A program made the position numbers and the translations under genes. The notes under the pieces are model-generated. The model made no database searches. It had not been told where the DNA came from and worked only from the letters and a program-made list of their open reading frames with translations. A DNA stretch of 64,000 nucleotides, taken from Paralithodes platypus. Its lineage: Eukaryota > Arthropoda > Malacostraca > Decapoda > Lithodidae. Positions 43,193 to 55,084 of this stretch are shown piece by piece; within the stretch, counting starts at the first letter, position 1; each line of letters begins with the position of its first letter. The stretch covers positions 42,675,925 through 42,739,924 of the forward strand of contig CM064518.1 in NCBI GenBank assembly GCA_032716605.1, in the 5' to 3' direction.

Positions 43193-43563
43193 AAAGGATC
43201 TCATTCTAACGCGTCCCTCAACTTCATTCTCACTCCATTACCCCAATTTTCTTCACCCCTTTCTTTCATTCTATTGGCTCCCTCTCCCTCTCCCCCACCT
43301 CCCCGAGAACTGCGATAGGATTTAATGCCTAAGATAATATACAAATGGATTATTGTGGAACAGTGTATATGTCTATCAAATAAAAAGTAGTGTTGTCATA
43401 TATAAAAATTGGGTTACAGCAATGGGATTACGCAAACATTTACCGCCCATCTTATCCCCACCTCAAACTCACAGCCTGCCTTCCCCTATTAGTTGGGAGT
43501 AGACTACGCAAGTTCTAGAGCAGAATTTTCCACGCCGTATCCCTGCTTGTCGAAAGAGGCGAC
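43192..43563. other. Unique sequence
   Basis: No gene recognised. Confidence 0.45.
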
Positions 43564-43899
43564 TTAAGGGGAGGTTTTTAGTTTGGTCTCTGGATATCCA
43601 TCAAGCTTTAGATTACACCCCCTTGAGCCCCTTTCAAGATAAATTTGTACATTTTTCGGTAGAAAAATGTCCCGGCTGAAAGCCGGTTCCTCTTAAATTA
43701 CAGGCTCGCTATCGTTCGCCAGGATAAAATCGACACCTAAATGGCACGAAAGGTCTTAAAATTGCCTGAAATGGGTCGAAGGTTCTTAAAATCGTCAAAA
43801 TAATGGGGCGAACGTCTTAAAATTAGAAAAGCAATGGGGCTAAACATGAGGGAGAAAGGAGTCAAGAAAAAAATCCCTCAAGTGGATATCTCCCCTTAA
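43564..43899 (+). mobile_element. Family A foldback element, copy A6 (complete)
   Basis: From TTAAGGGGAGGTTTTTAG to GGATATCTCCCCTTAA. This copy shows the subterminal repeats best: ATGGCACGAAAGGTCTTAAA, ATGGGTCGAAGGTTCTTAAA, ATGGGGCGAACGTCTTAAAA and ATGGGGCTAAACATGAGGG, 30-32 bp apart. One base change (CCGGCTGAA) breaks a pair in the GC hairpin. Confidence 0.93.
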
Positions 43900-44270
43900 A
43901 AGGGCTGACCTGATCATCGGCCGATTATCTTTCAGGATCGCGACAGATACGGACTGTATTAAAATTATCCGCGAAAGTCTATTGTGCACGGAACAACTGA
44001 CCTTTTGCAGATGTTTGTTATTATTGTTTTATAAACTGTTGATCGGTCTAACTATGCATTGCTCATTTCACTAATTGTACTTCCATGTTCATATACGTAT
44101 CACTTGTTCTGCCTTACACGGATTTACACCTTTGGGAGTCTTTAAAAATTAGACGGAAACTAGAATATTATAGGTGACTGAATCCGTGCAGCTGCTTCAA
44201 TATAAAACTGGCAGATAATAAACGCTGATACAAATTGCTCGAAACAAATGCTCATGTGACCTCTCCTTTA
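43900..44270. other. Unique sequence
   Basis: No gene recognised. Confidence 0.45.
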
Positions 44271-44480
44271 CAGTCTATTCGCTGCAAGTAGGCGACAAAT
44301 CATGACCTCTAACCTCTGTAACTAAAAACGACTAGAGTAATCAAGCTAATATTTCTACCATTTGGGAAGAGTCAGTCAAGGAATAGATGTGGAAATTCAT
44401 AGACAATTTGCTTCAGCCCTTTTTGTGTTACAGAGGATAGAGGTCATGATGTCTCGTCTACTTGCAGCGAACAGACTATA
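44271..44480. mobile_element. Family C foldback element, copy C2
   Basis: Arms AGTCTATTCGCTGCAAGTAG and CTACTTGCAGCGAACAGACT are inverted copies; the middle TTTGGGAAGAGTCAGTCAAG matches C1 at 4034. It lacks the outer GGACCCACACAC seen in C1, so either C1 or C2 departs from the family boundary. Confidence 0.85.
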
Positions 44481-44548
44481 GCACTTTTTACAGGCTCATT
44501 TTATTACCTCCCTTCCCCTAATCCAAATGTGTATCGCTCCTACCCATC

Positions 44549-44920
44549 TTAAGGGGAGACTAGCCGTTTGTTTGGTCTGTTAATTCAGTTATTCATATAT
44601 TTTTTTAAGTTTCCTCCCTAGACCTCCATCAAGCTTAGAAAAACACCCCCTAGACCCCCCTTGAAGATAAATCTGTACATTTTTCGGTAGAAAAATTTCC
44701 CGCCCGAAGGCCGGTTTCTCTTAAAATTGCAGGCTCGCTATCGCTCGCCAGGAAATAATCGACGCCTAAATGGCACGAAAGGTCTTAACATTGACAACGA
44801 AATGGGACGAAAGGTGTTAAAATCGCCAAACTAATGGTCCAAACGTCTTATAATCTCAAAACTAGTGGGGCTAAACATTAGGGAGAAGGGGGTCCAGAAA
44901 AACGGTCTGCCTCCCCTTAA
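44549..44920 (+). mobile_element. Family A foldback element, copy A7 (complete)
   Basis: From TTAAGGGGAGACTAGCCGTT to GGTCTGCCTCCCCTTAA. Core hairpins and four subterminal repeats present. Outer ends match the A4/A8 subtype. Its last TTAA is shared with element F. Confidence 0.92.
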
Positions 44921-45134
44921 GCCGATATCACACGAGAGCTTTTATAGTCAACATTCGATGATCAACATTTTTCTGGCAACATTTCTGGGAATATTTTGCA
45001 CTGGTATCGGAAACTAGACTGATGATCGATAAATTTAGGTGACAGAAATATTATTAATGTTGACCTCATAAGCTGCCAGACCAGTGTTAAGGATCAATGT
45101 TGAGCGAAAAAGCGCTCGTGTGATACCGGCTTAA
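44917..45134. mobile_element. Family F MITE (TTAA ends)
   Basis: Terminal inverted repeats of about 27 bp: TTAAGCCGATATCACACGAG at the left and CTCGTGTGATACCGGCTTAA at the right, with TTAA at both extremes. The 218-bp AT-rich interior has AACATT repeats and no coding capacity. It abuts A7 exactly at a shared TTAA. Confidence 0.85.
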
Positions 45135-45719
45135 TTATCTCGTCACGTATGCTCCCTGTAGAGACCCTATGGTAACACCCATCGGTCAACCTCCGCCATA
45201 TTGGTGTCTCTGGTGTAATTAGTGTCGCTTTACGCTCAAATTTGCCCATACCCATAATAAACATTTAACAATACTGGTGCAGAATATATAGCTTCATCTT
45301 TGGATTTAAGTTTAACATGATCCGTTTATGTATAACACTCCACTTTTAGATATTAACTGAACAAAAATAGCGTCCAAAGAAAACGTGGCTGATCTTTGTT
45401 GCTACTGGATCACTAGGCAATTGTTGAGGCCGTAAATGTTTATATGGCGTGCCTCTCTATCCTGCTGCGTGCCTGACTACATGCAAACACCATAAAGCAA
45501 ATACAGACACGACAGTAAGCAAGCAGAACGACCTACCCAGTCATCTACAAGCAAAGGTAAATTTGGACAAGCCAACTAGCAACGTGCCGTTATAGAATTA
45601 AACTACAAGTAAATTACAAAACACAATATTCTCAAATAAATAATAACTGGATACATGGACTGACAAATAGCTTGCTAGAAAGGTTTAGTCATGAAGCTAT
45701 AATACCAAAATCATGATAT
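45135..45719. other. Unique sequence
   Basis: No recognisable exon or repeat. Confidence 0.45.
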
Positions 45720-46560
45720 GTAATAAAAGGAAAGCCACGTTGGAATGGAAGCCTCACATATTGGTCCCGTTATAGATGGGATAGGAGATGATACAGAGGA
45801 GGAGATAGGGAAGGAAACAAGGAGATAAAAAGAAGATAGTGGGCTAGGAAGAAGAGAAGAAGATGAATAGACAATGGAATAGAATAATGGAAATGCTAAT
45901 CTAGGATGGAGTCTCGCATGTTGAATGTACATGTATGGTAGTGGATATTTGAGGAAAGATAAAGACATAATAATTACTATATAGTTAATTATGAAAAATA
46001 TAGAACAATTATGGAATAGCGAGAATATGAACATGACGAGACAGATTAATGCAAGGAAGGCCATATCCGGATTTGGAATGGCATTTTGGCGTGGTAGAGA
46101 TAAGAGAGAACGGGAGAATAAGGATAGATAAAATAAGAGAGAACGGGAGAATAAGGATAGATACAATAAATACAGAGAGAACGGTAGAGTTAGGGAATAT
46201 ATAGTGAATACAACAACACATACGGATAATAGGACCGCGAGAAGGGAGAAAATATAAAACCTCACAAAACCAATTACTGCAAGGAAAGCCGAGTCAAGAT
46301 AGGGAGTATCAAATTGGCGTATAGTCGAGATGGAGTAGGGTAGGAGGTATTGTGGGAGGAGAGGGAAGAGGAGGAATGGAACCGATGTATATTAAGAAGA
46401 AAACATTTGTATAGTGAAATAATAACAATAAAAAAGTGAAAAATTACCTTATAGAAAGATTACGTTCGGGTAGGGAGTTGCATATACCTTGATAATAATA
46501 GAATAGAGAATTAGTAGGGGTGTAATGATAGCCTACCATAAAGAGATAGTGAGAGTAAAG
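45720..46560 (-). repeat. Purine-rich decayed repeat family H
   Basis: Diverged units carry GGAATGGAAGCCTCACATATTG, GATGGGATAGGAGATGATACAG, GCAAGGAARGCC and GAGAACGGGAGAATAAGGAT (the last directly duplicated at about 46108-46165). The inverse of the first two words is found twice at 52690-52905. The long minus-strand frames (Leu/Ser/Phe-rich) are composition effects. Confidence 0.55.
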
Positions 46561-47030
46561 GAAAACATGTCTACTGAGAAAGCTTACATGATAAATGCAC
46601 TGAATTTCGGTGTGAGCATCCTAGGTTCGAATCCCTGGACTGCCACATGTATTTGTTGATTTCATTAATTGAGTTTAGGAGTAAAGTCGGTTGGTAGAGG
46701 TAACATAATAATACAAAAGTAAGATTATAGACTGTCGGGCCAGAGGGAAAGCAAAGGAACGAAAAGATGGAGAAATAGATCTGGATGGGTATGTTGCATA
46801 TTGCAGTAGGTACGAGGAATATGTATTTTGAGACAAGTAATTGTCATAAGAAACTGCTCAAGACTAGTTAGATAATAATGATTGAAAGAATATCTACTGA
46901 TACTCTCAAAATATTGTTCTTGTCATTAATTTCTATATTTACTGAAGACAAATATATGTGTACATAATAACGCGAATAAATCTCTCAAATTCACGCTGAG
47001 TGTACAGCTGAGAGAGCAATATACAGTATA
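46561..47030. other. AT-rich sequence with a tRNA-like B-box
   Basis: GGTTCGAATCC at 46624-46634 is a perfect B-box, but no A-box or closing acceptor stem is convincing; a SINE relic is possible. Confidence 0.3.
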
Positions 47031-47379
47031 TTAATGATCGCTCTATACTGCAAAACTCAATCGTAAAGATGAAACATCCCGCACCACAATGCAACATTTA
47101 AGAAACCCCAAAGTCTTCCACGAACGCACAAACGTAGAAATACACAGCACAGTGCACCAAACACACACATACACATCATAACACAGCAAAACACAACAAC
47201 AGAAACACACACAATAAAACACAGGACACACACACAACACAACACAAACACCCAAGACAGCATAACATACAAAGACTAATGCTCTTCTTCAGCACACACC
47301 TTGAGAAGACAAATAACCCTTCTATTCAAGTCCCCAGGAGAGGCTATACATATACTGTCACGCCTGAGTAATTCCCACG
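47031..47379. other. CA/AAC-rich unique sequence
   Basis: ACACAACAC-like words dominate 47140-47260. No gene. Confidence 0.5.
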
Positions 47380-47895
47380 AGTTGCTCTGTCACACGTACT
47401 ATACACAGTTGCTCTGTCACACGTACTATACACAGTTGCTCTGTCACACGTACTATACACAGTTGCTCTGTCACACGTACTATACACAGTTGCTCTGTCA
47501 CACGTACTATACACAGTTGCTCTGTCACACGTACTATACACAGTTGCTCTGTCACACGTACTATACACAGTTGCTGTCACACGTACTATACACAGTTGCT
47601 CTGTCACACGTACTATACACAGTTGCTCTGTCACACGTACTATACACAGTTGCTCTGTCACACGTACTATACACAGTTGCTCTGTCACACGTACTATACA
47701 CAGTTGCTCTGTCACACGTACTATATACACAGTTGCTCTGTCACACGTACTATACACAGTTGCTCTGTCACACGTACTATACACAGTTGCTCTGTCACAC
47801 GTACTATACACAGTTGCTCTGTCACACGTACTATACACAGTTGCTCTGTCACACGTACTATACACAGTTGCTCTGTCACACGTACTATACACTGT
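47380..47895. repeat. 27-bp minisatellite, about 19 copies
   Basis: Unit AGTTGCTCTGTCACACGTAC plus TATACAC. One copy is 2 bp short (about 47571, AGTTGCTGTCAC) and one 2 bp long (about 47724, TATATACAC). The two changes cancel, so the plus frame stays open across the whole array (QLLCHTYYT units, then another frame, then QLLCHTYYT again). No other sign of translation. Confidence 0.97.
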
Positions 47896-48785
47896 TTCAC
47901 GAGTAATTTGGATTCTTTAGGAAGAGACAAATATAAATAGGACAGGACGTATTTTGCGTTCCCCAACGCACGGCACGATAACTATTTCTGAATGTTTTGT
48001 AGTATGGAATTAATCGCCACATTTGTGTACCCTCTAAGGCAACAATCCTGACTTAGTATGAACCGTCGACAAATCACAAACACACTTTTGAAGTGTAAGT
48101 ATTTGGTAAAGAATTAACGAGTAGATTTGATGCAAGGTATGAATGGGTTAACAAATTATCCTAGTAGTTTCTGATAACTTAACACTAATGGAAGCAATAT
48201 CAATAATAATAGCTACTTTAAAAAAAAAAAAAAAAAAAATCATGCGTATCTGGCTATAACCAAAACTAATCATGGTAATGGAATTATACCCAGAAAAAGC
48301 AACACATTTTGTCTTGGTGAATTGTAAGTGCTCTACTATCTAAAAGCTCGCCGACTATGTAAATGAGAGACTTTTCAATCTCAAGGGGGTGCATTATATA
48401 TTTACAATTTTCTATTCATCTATGTGTTAGGTTAAACAAATATCCCTTTAGTCTACATCTCCCTTACTCTATACACACACAGTTTTCTGCGAAGTGTTGA
48501 AGCTGCCTATACACGCATATTGTCGGGTCGTTCCCAAGATTTATGTCCCAAGCCTTTCGATACCGTCCCCAGGAAACCGAGTGGGAATCTGTGGTTTCTT
48601 TGATATTGTTTTAATAATACCTCAATATTCTTCCATCGCTTAGCTATACACTAAGGCATCTTTTTGTGTATGTCATTTGAAAAGTAATTGCTTCAACTGA
48701 GATAAACTAATTCATTTTGATTTGGTAAAACAAGTAGTTCAAATATAGCCAGACAATTCGTGTTATCATGATATAATAATATTAG
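47896..48785. other. Unique sequence with a poly(A) run
   Basis: A19 at about 48221-48239. Nothing else recognised. Confidence 0.45.
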
Positions 48786-48958
48786 CATGCCTAACTGTCT
48801 GTCATTGTATCTGTCTGTCTTCCTGTCTCCCACCTCTCCTCTCCCTCTTTCTTACTATTCCTCTTATTTTTCCTTCTCTTGTTCTCTCTCTCGCTCTCCT
48901 CTTACACACACACACACACACACTCTCTCTCTCTCTCTCTCTCTCTCGTTTCTTCTCA
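48786..48958. repeat. (CT)n-(CA)n-(CT)n tract
   Basis: CT-rich 48800-48900, CA 48904-48922, CT 48922-48948. Confidence 0.85.
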
Positions 48959-49086
48959 GCCTAGTAGTTACTCCACGCACTATTCACCCGCCTTGGTCTC
49001 GTGGCCGTCACATATATAGAGGCTTTTAAGGTTATTGGATACGTATATAAGTCGAGGTTACGGCTCATGTCAGGGTGTAGGTTTAC

Positions 49087-49463
49087 TTAAGGGAGCCCAC
49101 CTCGCTTTTTTTCTCGTTCTCTCCCTCTCTCTTTGGCTTGTATCCATTCGGCCCCATTCAGCTTACTGTTTTAAGACGTTTACCCCATCCAGGTGTCAAT
49201 ATTTTCCTGGTGAGCGGTAGCGAGCCAGCATATATATATTTTTGTTTTGACAGCAAGCTAAATTTGTAAATTTTTCGATAGAAAAATTTCTCCGGCGAAG
49301 CCGGATTTCTCCATACAATGCTGGCTCGCTATCGATCGCCAGGAAGAAATCAACACCTGGATGGGGATAAACGTCTTAAAACAGTTGGCTGAATGGGGCC
49401 GAATAGATACAAGCCAGGGAAAGAGAGAAAAGAAACATAAAAAAAGCCGGTGACCCCCCTTAA
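49087..49463 (+). mobile_element. Family B foldback element, copy B5 (complete)
   Basis: From TTAAGGGAGCCCACCTCGC to GCCGGTGACCCCCCTTAA, with both arms and both core hairpins (TTTTTCGATAGAAAAA; TCCGGC-GAA-GCCGGA). 377 bp and among the least decayed family B copies. Confidence 0.93.
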
Positions 49464-49720
49464 TGTGTTTCGGGTCAGTTGGCATTCTTCTGTGACCGTG
49501 ATTACGTTTTGACAACTCTTTTATATGGGTTACTTTGCAGTGTGTATAGCTTCTTAATATATCATGTTTGCTTATTATGCATTGTTTGTGTGACTATGAT
49601 TACGCCTGACTACTCATCTATAGGTTATTTTTGGGTATAATAGTTTCTTAAGTTTCGTAGTAGTTGTTATTATTTTGTGACCGCTATTTACTTTAGCTCT
49701 CATAATATTTAGTTTACACC
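49464..49720. other. Unique AT-rich sequence
   Basis: No gene. Confidence 0.45.
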
Positions 49721-51345
49721 TTTATGTGTGTATACTGATATGTTTATGTGTGTGTACTGATATGTTTATGTGTGTATACTGATATGTTTATGTGTGTATA
49801 CTGATATGTTTATGTGTGTATACTGATATGTTTGTGTGTATACTGATATGTTTATGTGTGTATACTGATATGTTTATGTGTGTAGACTGATATGTTTATG
49901 TGTGTATACTGATATGTTTATGTGTGTATACTGATATGTTTATGTGTGTATACTGATATGTTTATGTGTGTGTATACTGATATGTTTATGTATGTGTATA
50001 CTGATATGTTTATGTGTGTATACTGATATGTTTATGTGTGTGTATACTGATATGTTTATGTGTGTATACTGATATGTTTATGTGTGTATACTGATATGTT
50101 TATGTGTGTATACTGATATGTTTATGTGTGTATACAGATATGTTTATGTGTGTATACTGATATGTTTATGTGTGTATACTGATATGTTTATGTGTGTGTA
50201 TACTGATATGTTTATGTGTGTGTATACTGATATGTTTATGTGTGTATACTGATATGTTTATGTGTGTGTATACTTATATGTTTATGTGTGTGATAACTGA
50301 TATGTTTATGTGTGTATACTGATATGTTTATGTGTGTGTATACTGATATGTTTATGTGTGTATACTGATATGTTTATGTGTGTGTATACTGATATGTTTA
50401 TGTGTGTATACTGATATGTTCATGTGTGTATACTGATATGTGTGTGTTGTATACTGATATGTTTATGTGTGTATACTGATATGTTTATGTGTGTATACTG
50501 ATATGTTTATGTGTGTGTATACTGATATGTTTATGTGTGTATACTGATATGTTTATGTGTGTGTATACTGATATGTTTATGTGTGTGTATACTGATATGT
50601 TTATGTGTGTGTATACTGATATGTTTATGTGTGTATACTGATATGTTTATGTGTGTATACTGATATGTTTATGTGTGTATACTGATATGTTTATGTGTGT
50701 GTATACTGATATGTTTATGTGTGTGTATACTGATATGTTTATGTGTGTGTATACTGATATGTTTATGTGTGTATACTGATATGTTTGTGTGTGTATACTG
50801 ATATGTTTATGTGTGTGTATACTGATATGTTTATGTGTGTGTATACTGATATGTTTATGTGTGTATACTGATATGTTTATGTGTGTGTATACTGATATGT
50901 TTATGTGTGTATACTGATATGTTTATGTGTGTATACTGATATGTTTATGTGTGTATACTGATATGTTTATGTGTGTGTATACTGATATGTTTATGTGTGT
51001 ATATACTGATATGTTTATGTGTGTATACTGATATGTTTATGTGCGTATATACTGATATGTTTATGTGTGTATACTGATATGTTTATGTGTGTATACTGAT
51101 ATGTTTATGTGTGTATACTGATATGTTTATGTGTGTATACTGATATGTTTATGTGTGTATACTGATATGTTTATGTGTGACTGATATGATATGTGTGTAT
51201 ATACTGATATGTTTATGTGTGTACTGATATCTGTGCGTATATACTGATATGTTTATGTGTGTATACTGATATGTTTATGTGTGTATACTGATATGTTTAT
51301 GTGTGTATACTGATATGTTTATGTGTGTATACTGATATGTTTAGG
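49721..51345. repeat. Large 20-24-bp minisatellite, roughly 75 copies
   Basis: Unit TATACTGATATGTTTATGTG followed by one or two TG. Copies differ mainly in the number of TG steps; a few have single-base changes, and the right end has broken units (51178-51240). 1.6 kb, the longest array in the window. Confidence 0.98.
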
Positions 51346-51453
51346 GGCCACCAGCATACTTCTATGTCCACGGTTTTCTTTTTGAGAATCGTCGTGTTTT
51401 GGCTATTTTAGTAAGTATATTTTGTAATTATATACAAGCTGAAAATATATTCA

Positions 51454-51511
<58 letters not shown>

Positions 51512-51650
51512 TATATATATATATAGGTTCTGTGTATTCTTTTTTGTCACCACGATTATTTTTCCATTACCCTCTTCTGTACTGTATGTTGTCTGTGTGT
51601 TGTGAATGTTTATAGCTTTCTGTGACACTATCTTGACACCAGATGACTTT
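51346..51650. repeat. Unique flank and (TA)n
   Basis: TA repeats at 51456-51526, broken by ACAGT at about 51508. Confidence 0.8.
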
Positions 51651-51651
51651 T

Positions 51652-52028
51652 CTATTGTTGATAAATACATACATTAATACACTAATAATATTGTTGATAA
51701 ATACATACCGGTACATTAATACACTAATAATATTGTTGATAAATACATACATTAATACACTAATAATATTGTTGATAAATACATACCGGTACATTAATAC
51801 ACTAATAATATTGTTGATAAATACATACCGGTACATTAATACACTAATAATATTGTTGATAAATACATACCGGTACATTAATACCATACATTAATTACAC
51901 TAATAATATTGTTGATAAATACATACCGGTACATTAATACACTAATAATATTGTTGATAAATACATACATTAATACACTAATAATATTGTTGATAAATAC
52001 ATACCGGTACATTAATACACTAATAATT
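51652..52028. repeat. 36/42-bp minisatellite with optional CCGGTA
   Basis: Unit ATTGTTGATAAATACATA, then CATTAATACACTAATAAT, about nine copies. Some copies carry CCGGTA inserted after ACATA, creating ACCGGT. Both lengths are multiples of 3, which explains the long open frames. Confidence 0.95.
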
Positions 52029-52220
52029 TGTCGGGGTAATCTTGCATGTAGAAAGCTGTTTGACTGTAATATATATTTATGTAACGGTAATGAATAACAT
52101 TCAACCATTCTGCTGCGAGTTGAATGTCGTAAGCGAAATAAAGTCTACGCACACGTTTCATTATTCACCTTGTATAAAACTCTACGCACTCCACCACCCA
52201 CGTTTCACTATACCGTCCTG
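52029..52220. other. Unique sequence
   Basis: No gene. Confidence 0.4.
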
Positions 52221-52603
52221 CTAAGGGAGCCCACCTCGTTTTTTTTCTCTTTCTTTCCCCCTCTCTTTGGGTTGTATCCATTCGGCCCCATTCAGTCTAC
52301 TATTTTAAGACGTTTACCCCCATCCAGGTGTCAATATTTTCCTGGCGAGCGGTAGCGAGCCAGTATATATATATATTTGTTTTGACAGCAAGCTAACTTT
52401 GTACATGTTTCGATCAAAAAAATCTGCGGCAAAGCCGGATTTCTCCATACAATGCTGGCTCGCTATCGCTCACCAGTAATAAATCAACACCTGGATGGAG
52501 ATAAACGTCTTAAAACAGTTGGCTGAATGGGGCCGAATGAATACAAACCAGGGAAAGAGAGAAAAGGAGAGAAAGATAAACAAATCCGGTGACCCCCCCT
52601 TAA
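52221..52603 (+). mobile_element. Family B foldback element, copy B6
   Basis: Starts CTAAGGGAGCCCACCTCG (first T of TTAA changed) and ends GTGACCCCCCCTTAA. The core hairpin is damaged (TTTCGATCAAAAAAATC), other parts intact. Confidence 0.92.
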
Positions 52604-52917
52604 CAAATCTTGTGTATCTTGTATCTATTGTATATATTGTTCTCCTCTGCCTATCCCACTATCCTCTTCCATTAACCCCTCCTTTACATCATTCCTTATC
52701 CCATCTCCTCTCGGGCCCATATGCTAAGCTGCCATCACCCCGACTTTGCCTTCCTTTCATGAGTCCTGTGTATCTTGCACTGTATCTATATCATATATTC
52801 CTCTCTCTCTCTATCCCACTACCTTCCATATCTCATCTTCTGTATCATCACCTATCCCATCTTCTGTTGGGCCAATATGCGAGACTGCCATCATCCCTAC
52901 TCGGCTCTCTCGTCCTC
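52604..52917 (+). repeat. Family H repeat, two tandem units of about 155 bp
   Basis: ATCCCATCT-CTCTCGGGCCCATATG and ATCCCATCTTCTGTTGGGCC plus AATATGCGAGACTGCCATCA recur near 52697 and 52853, matching the inverse of 45740-45800. Confidence 0.65.
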
Positions 52918-52978
52918 TGTGTGTGTGTGGTGTCTGTGTGTGTGTGTGTGTGGTGTCTGTGTGTGTGTGTGTGTGTCC
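52918..52978. repeat. (GT)n microsatellite
   Basis: Two GT runs separated by GGTGTCT. Confidence 0.9.
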
Positions 52979-53265
52979 CCCAGGTGATGTCTCCCATTCA
53001 TCTTGCTCGCTGTCGGAGGCCTTGTTGACAATGGTTAGGAGATCAGGGGAACGAGTATACGGTGGTGTCGTGTCGTAGGAGTTGCTAGTGTGGGAGGCGC
53101 TGACGAAGGAGGTGTTGCAGGTGGCGGCGGTGGAGGAGGTAGTGGTGACAGTGATATAGGAGGTTATGTTGGCGGTGATGTTGGTGATGTTGGTGATGGA
53201 GGTTATGTTGGTGATGTTGGTGATGTTTATGTATGGGGGAGAGAGAAGGTAGGTGGCTGGGTTTA
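52935..53265 (-). CDS. Weak candidate exon on the minus strand, unknown protein
   Basis: The minus-strand frame that contains PDLLTIVNKASDSEQDEWET stays open for at least 110 codons without a Met, so an ATG-based ORF search would miss it. The part at 52985-53130 (ending in that acidic peptide) looks protein-like, while the upstream part is Thr/Asn/Ile-rich and comes from an (ACC-AAC-ATC)n repeat. No good splice donor lies at the downstream end, where the frame enters a CA repeat. No domain is recognised. Chance openness over simple sequence is a real alternative. Confidence 0.22.
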
Positions 53266-53454
53266 CAGTAGTTGATGAAACTGGTGGTGGTACTGGTGTT
53301 GTTGGAAGGGATATATGCGTAAGTGTGTGCGTGCGTTTAATAGAAAGACGAAAGGTATGAGAAAGGCGAAGAATATGGTGTATTTTGATGAATGATGATA
53401 CGATGTGAAGAAAACAATTGACAGTGGGATAGGTATGATGTACGGAGCGAGAGT
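53266..53454. other. Unique sequence
   Basis: Between the GGTGAT-rich tract (53090-53240) and the next array; no gene. Confidence 0.4.
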
Positions 53455-54105
53455 TAATATAGAGATAGAGAGATAAGAGTGAATATAGAGATAGAGTGAA
53501 TATAGAGATAGAGAAGATAGAGTGAATATAGAGATAGAGAGATAGAGTGAATATAGAGATAGAGAGATAAGAGTGAATATAGAGATAGAGAGATAGTGAA
53601 TATAGAGATAGAGTGAATATAGAGATAGAGAAGATAGAGTGAATATAGAGATAGAGAAGATAGAGTGAATATAGAGATATAGAAGATAGAGTGAATATAG
53701 AGATAGAGAAGATAGAGTGAATATAGAGATAGAGTGAATATAGAGATAGAGAGATAGAGTGAATATAGAGATAGAGAGATAGAGTGAATATAGAGAAGAT
53801 AGAGTGAATATAGAGATAGAGAGGTAGAGTGAATATAGAGATAGAGAAGAGTTGAATATAGAGATAGAGAAGATAGAGTGAATATAGAGATAGAGAGATA
53901 GAGTGAATATAGAGATAGAGAAGATAGAGTGAATATAGAGATAGAGAGATAGAGTGAATATAGAGATAGAGAGGTAGAGTGAATATAGAGATAGAGAAGA
54001 TAGAGTGAATATAGAGATAGAGAGATAGAGTGAATATAGAGATAGAGAAGATAGAGTGAATATAGAGATAGAGAGGTAGAGTGAATATAGAGATAGAGAA
54101 GATAG
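53455..54105. repeat. 24-bp-type minisatellite, about 27 copies
   Basis: Units of GTGAATATAGAGATAGAG followed by AGATAGA or AAGATAGA; unit length varies. Minus-strand frames of Leu/Tyr/Ser/Ile are by-products. Confidence 0.95.
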
Positions 54106-54512
<407 letters not shown>

Positions 54513-54835
54513 ATTTGGTGCGAGAGGAACATGATATAGGGGTACCTGGAAAAAGAAAGCAAAAATGTACAGTTGCCCCCATGAATTCGTGCCCACTCCC
54601 TAAATTTATGTACTCCCCTTTCATTGCTAGAGGGATTTCGAAAACAGAGTAAAATAGTTCAAAGTTAACCAGAATACAATTAAAATGCATCATCGAGTAC
54701 ACTGAAAGGGTCAAGATGAGAGAGATAGTAGATGGAAGATAGATATAAGAGATAAAGGAGGGAGCAAGAGACGAATTACGCACAAGGAATGAAGGGGGTG
54801 CTGTGAATGTAGCCAATGAATGAGACAGTACAAAA
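54513..54835. other. Unique sequence
   Basis: No gene. Confidence 0.4.
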
Positions 54836-55084
54836 GAAAATAATAAAGTTGAAATACGAAGAGGAGAGTGTAGTGGAAATAATATATAATAAAGTTGATA
54901 TACGAAGAGGAGAGTGTAGTGATATAATAAACTACGTGTATAATAATATATAATAAAGTTGAAGGACGAAGAGGAGAGTGTAGTGGAAATAATATATAAT
55001 AAAGTTGAAGGACGAAGAGGAGAGTGTAGTGGAAATAATATATAATAAAGTTGAAGGACGAATAGAAGTGTAGTGTAAATATAT
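54836..55084. repeat. About 55-bp minisatellite
   Basis: AATATATAATAAAGTTGAAG, GACGAAGAGGAGAGTGTAGT and GGAAAT in about four to five copies. Confidence 0.9.

Noticed and set aside
47301..47906. 201-residue QLLCHTYYT repeat protein
   Set aside because: The unit length (27 bp) explains openness in several frames on both strands; no start context, domain or flank supports a gene.
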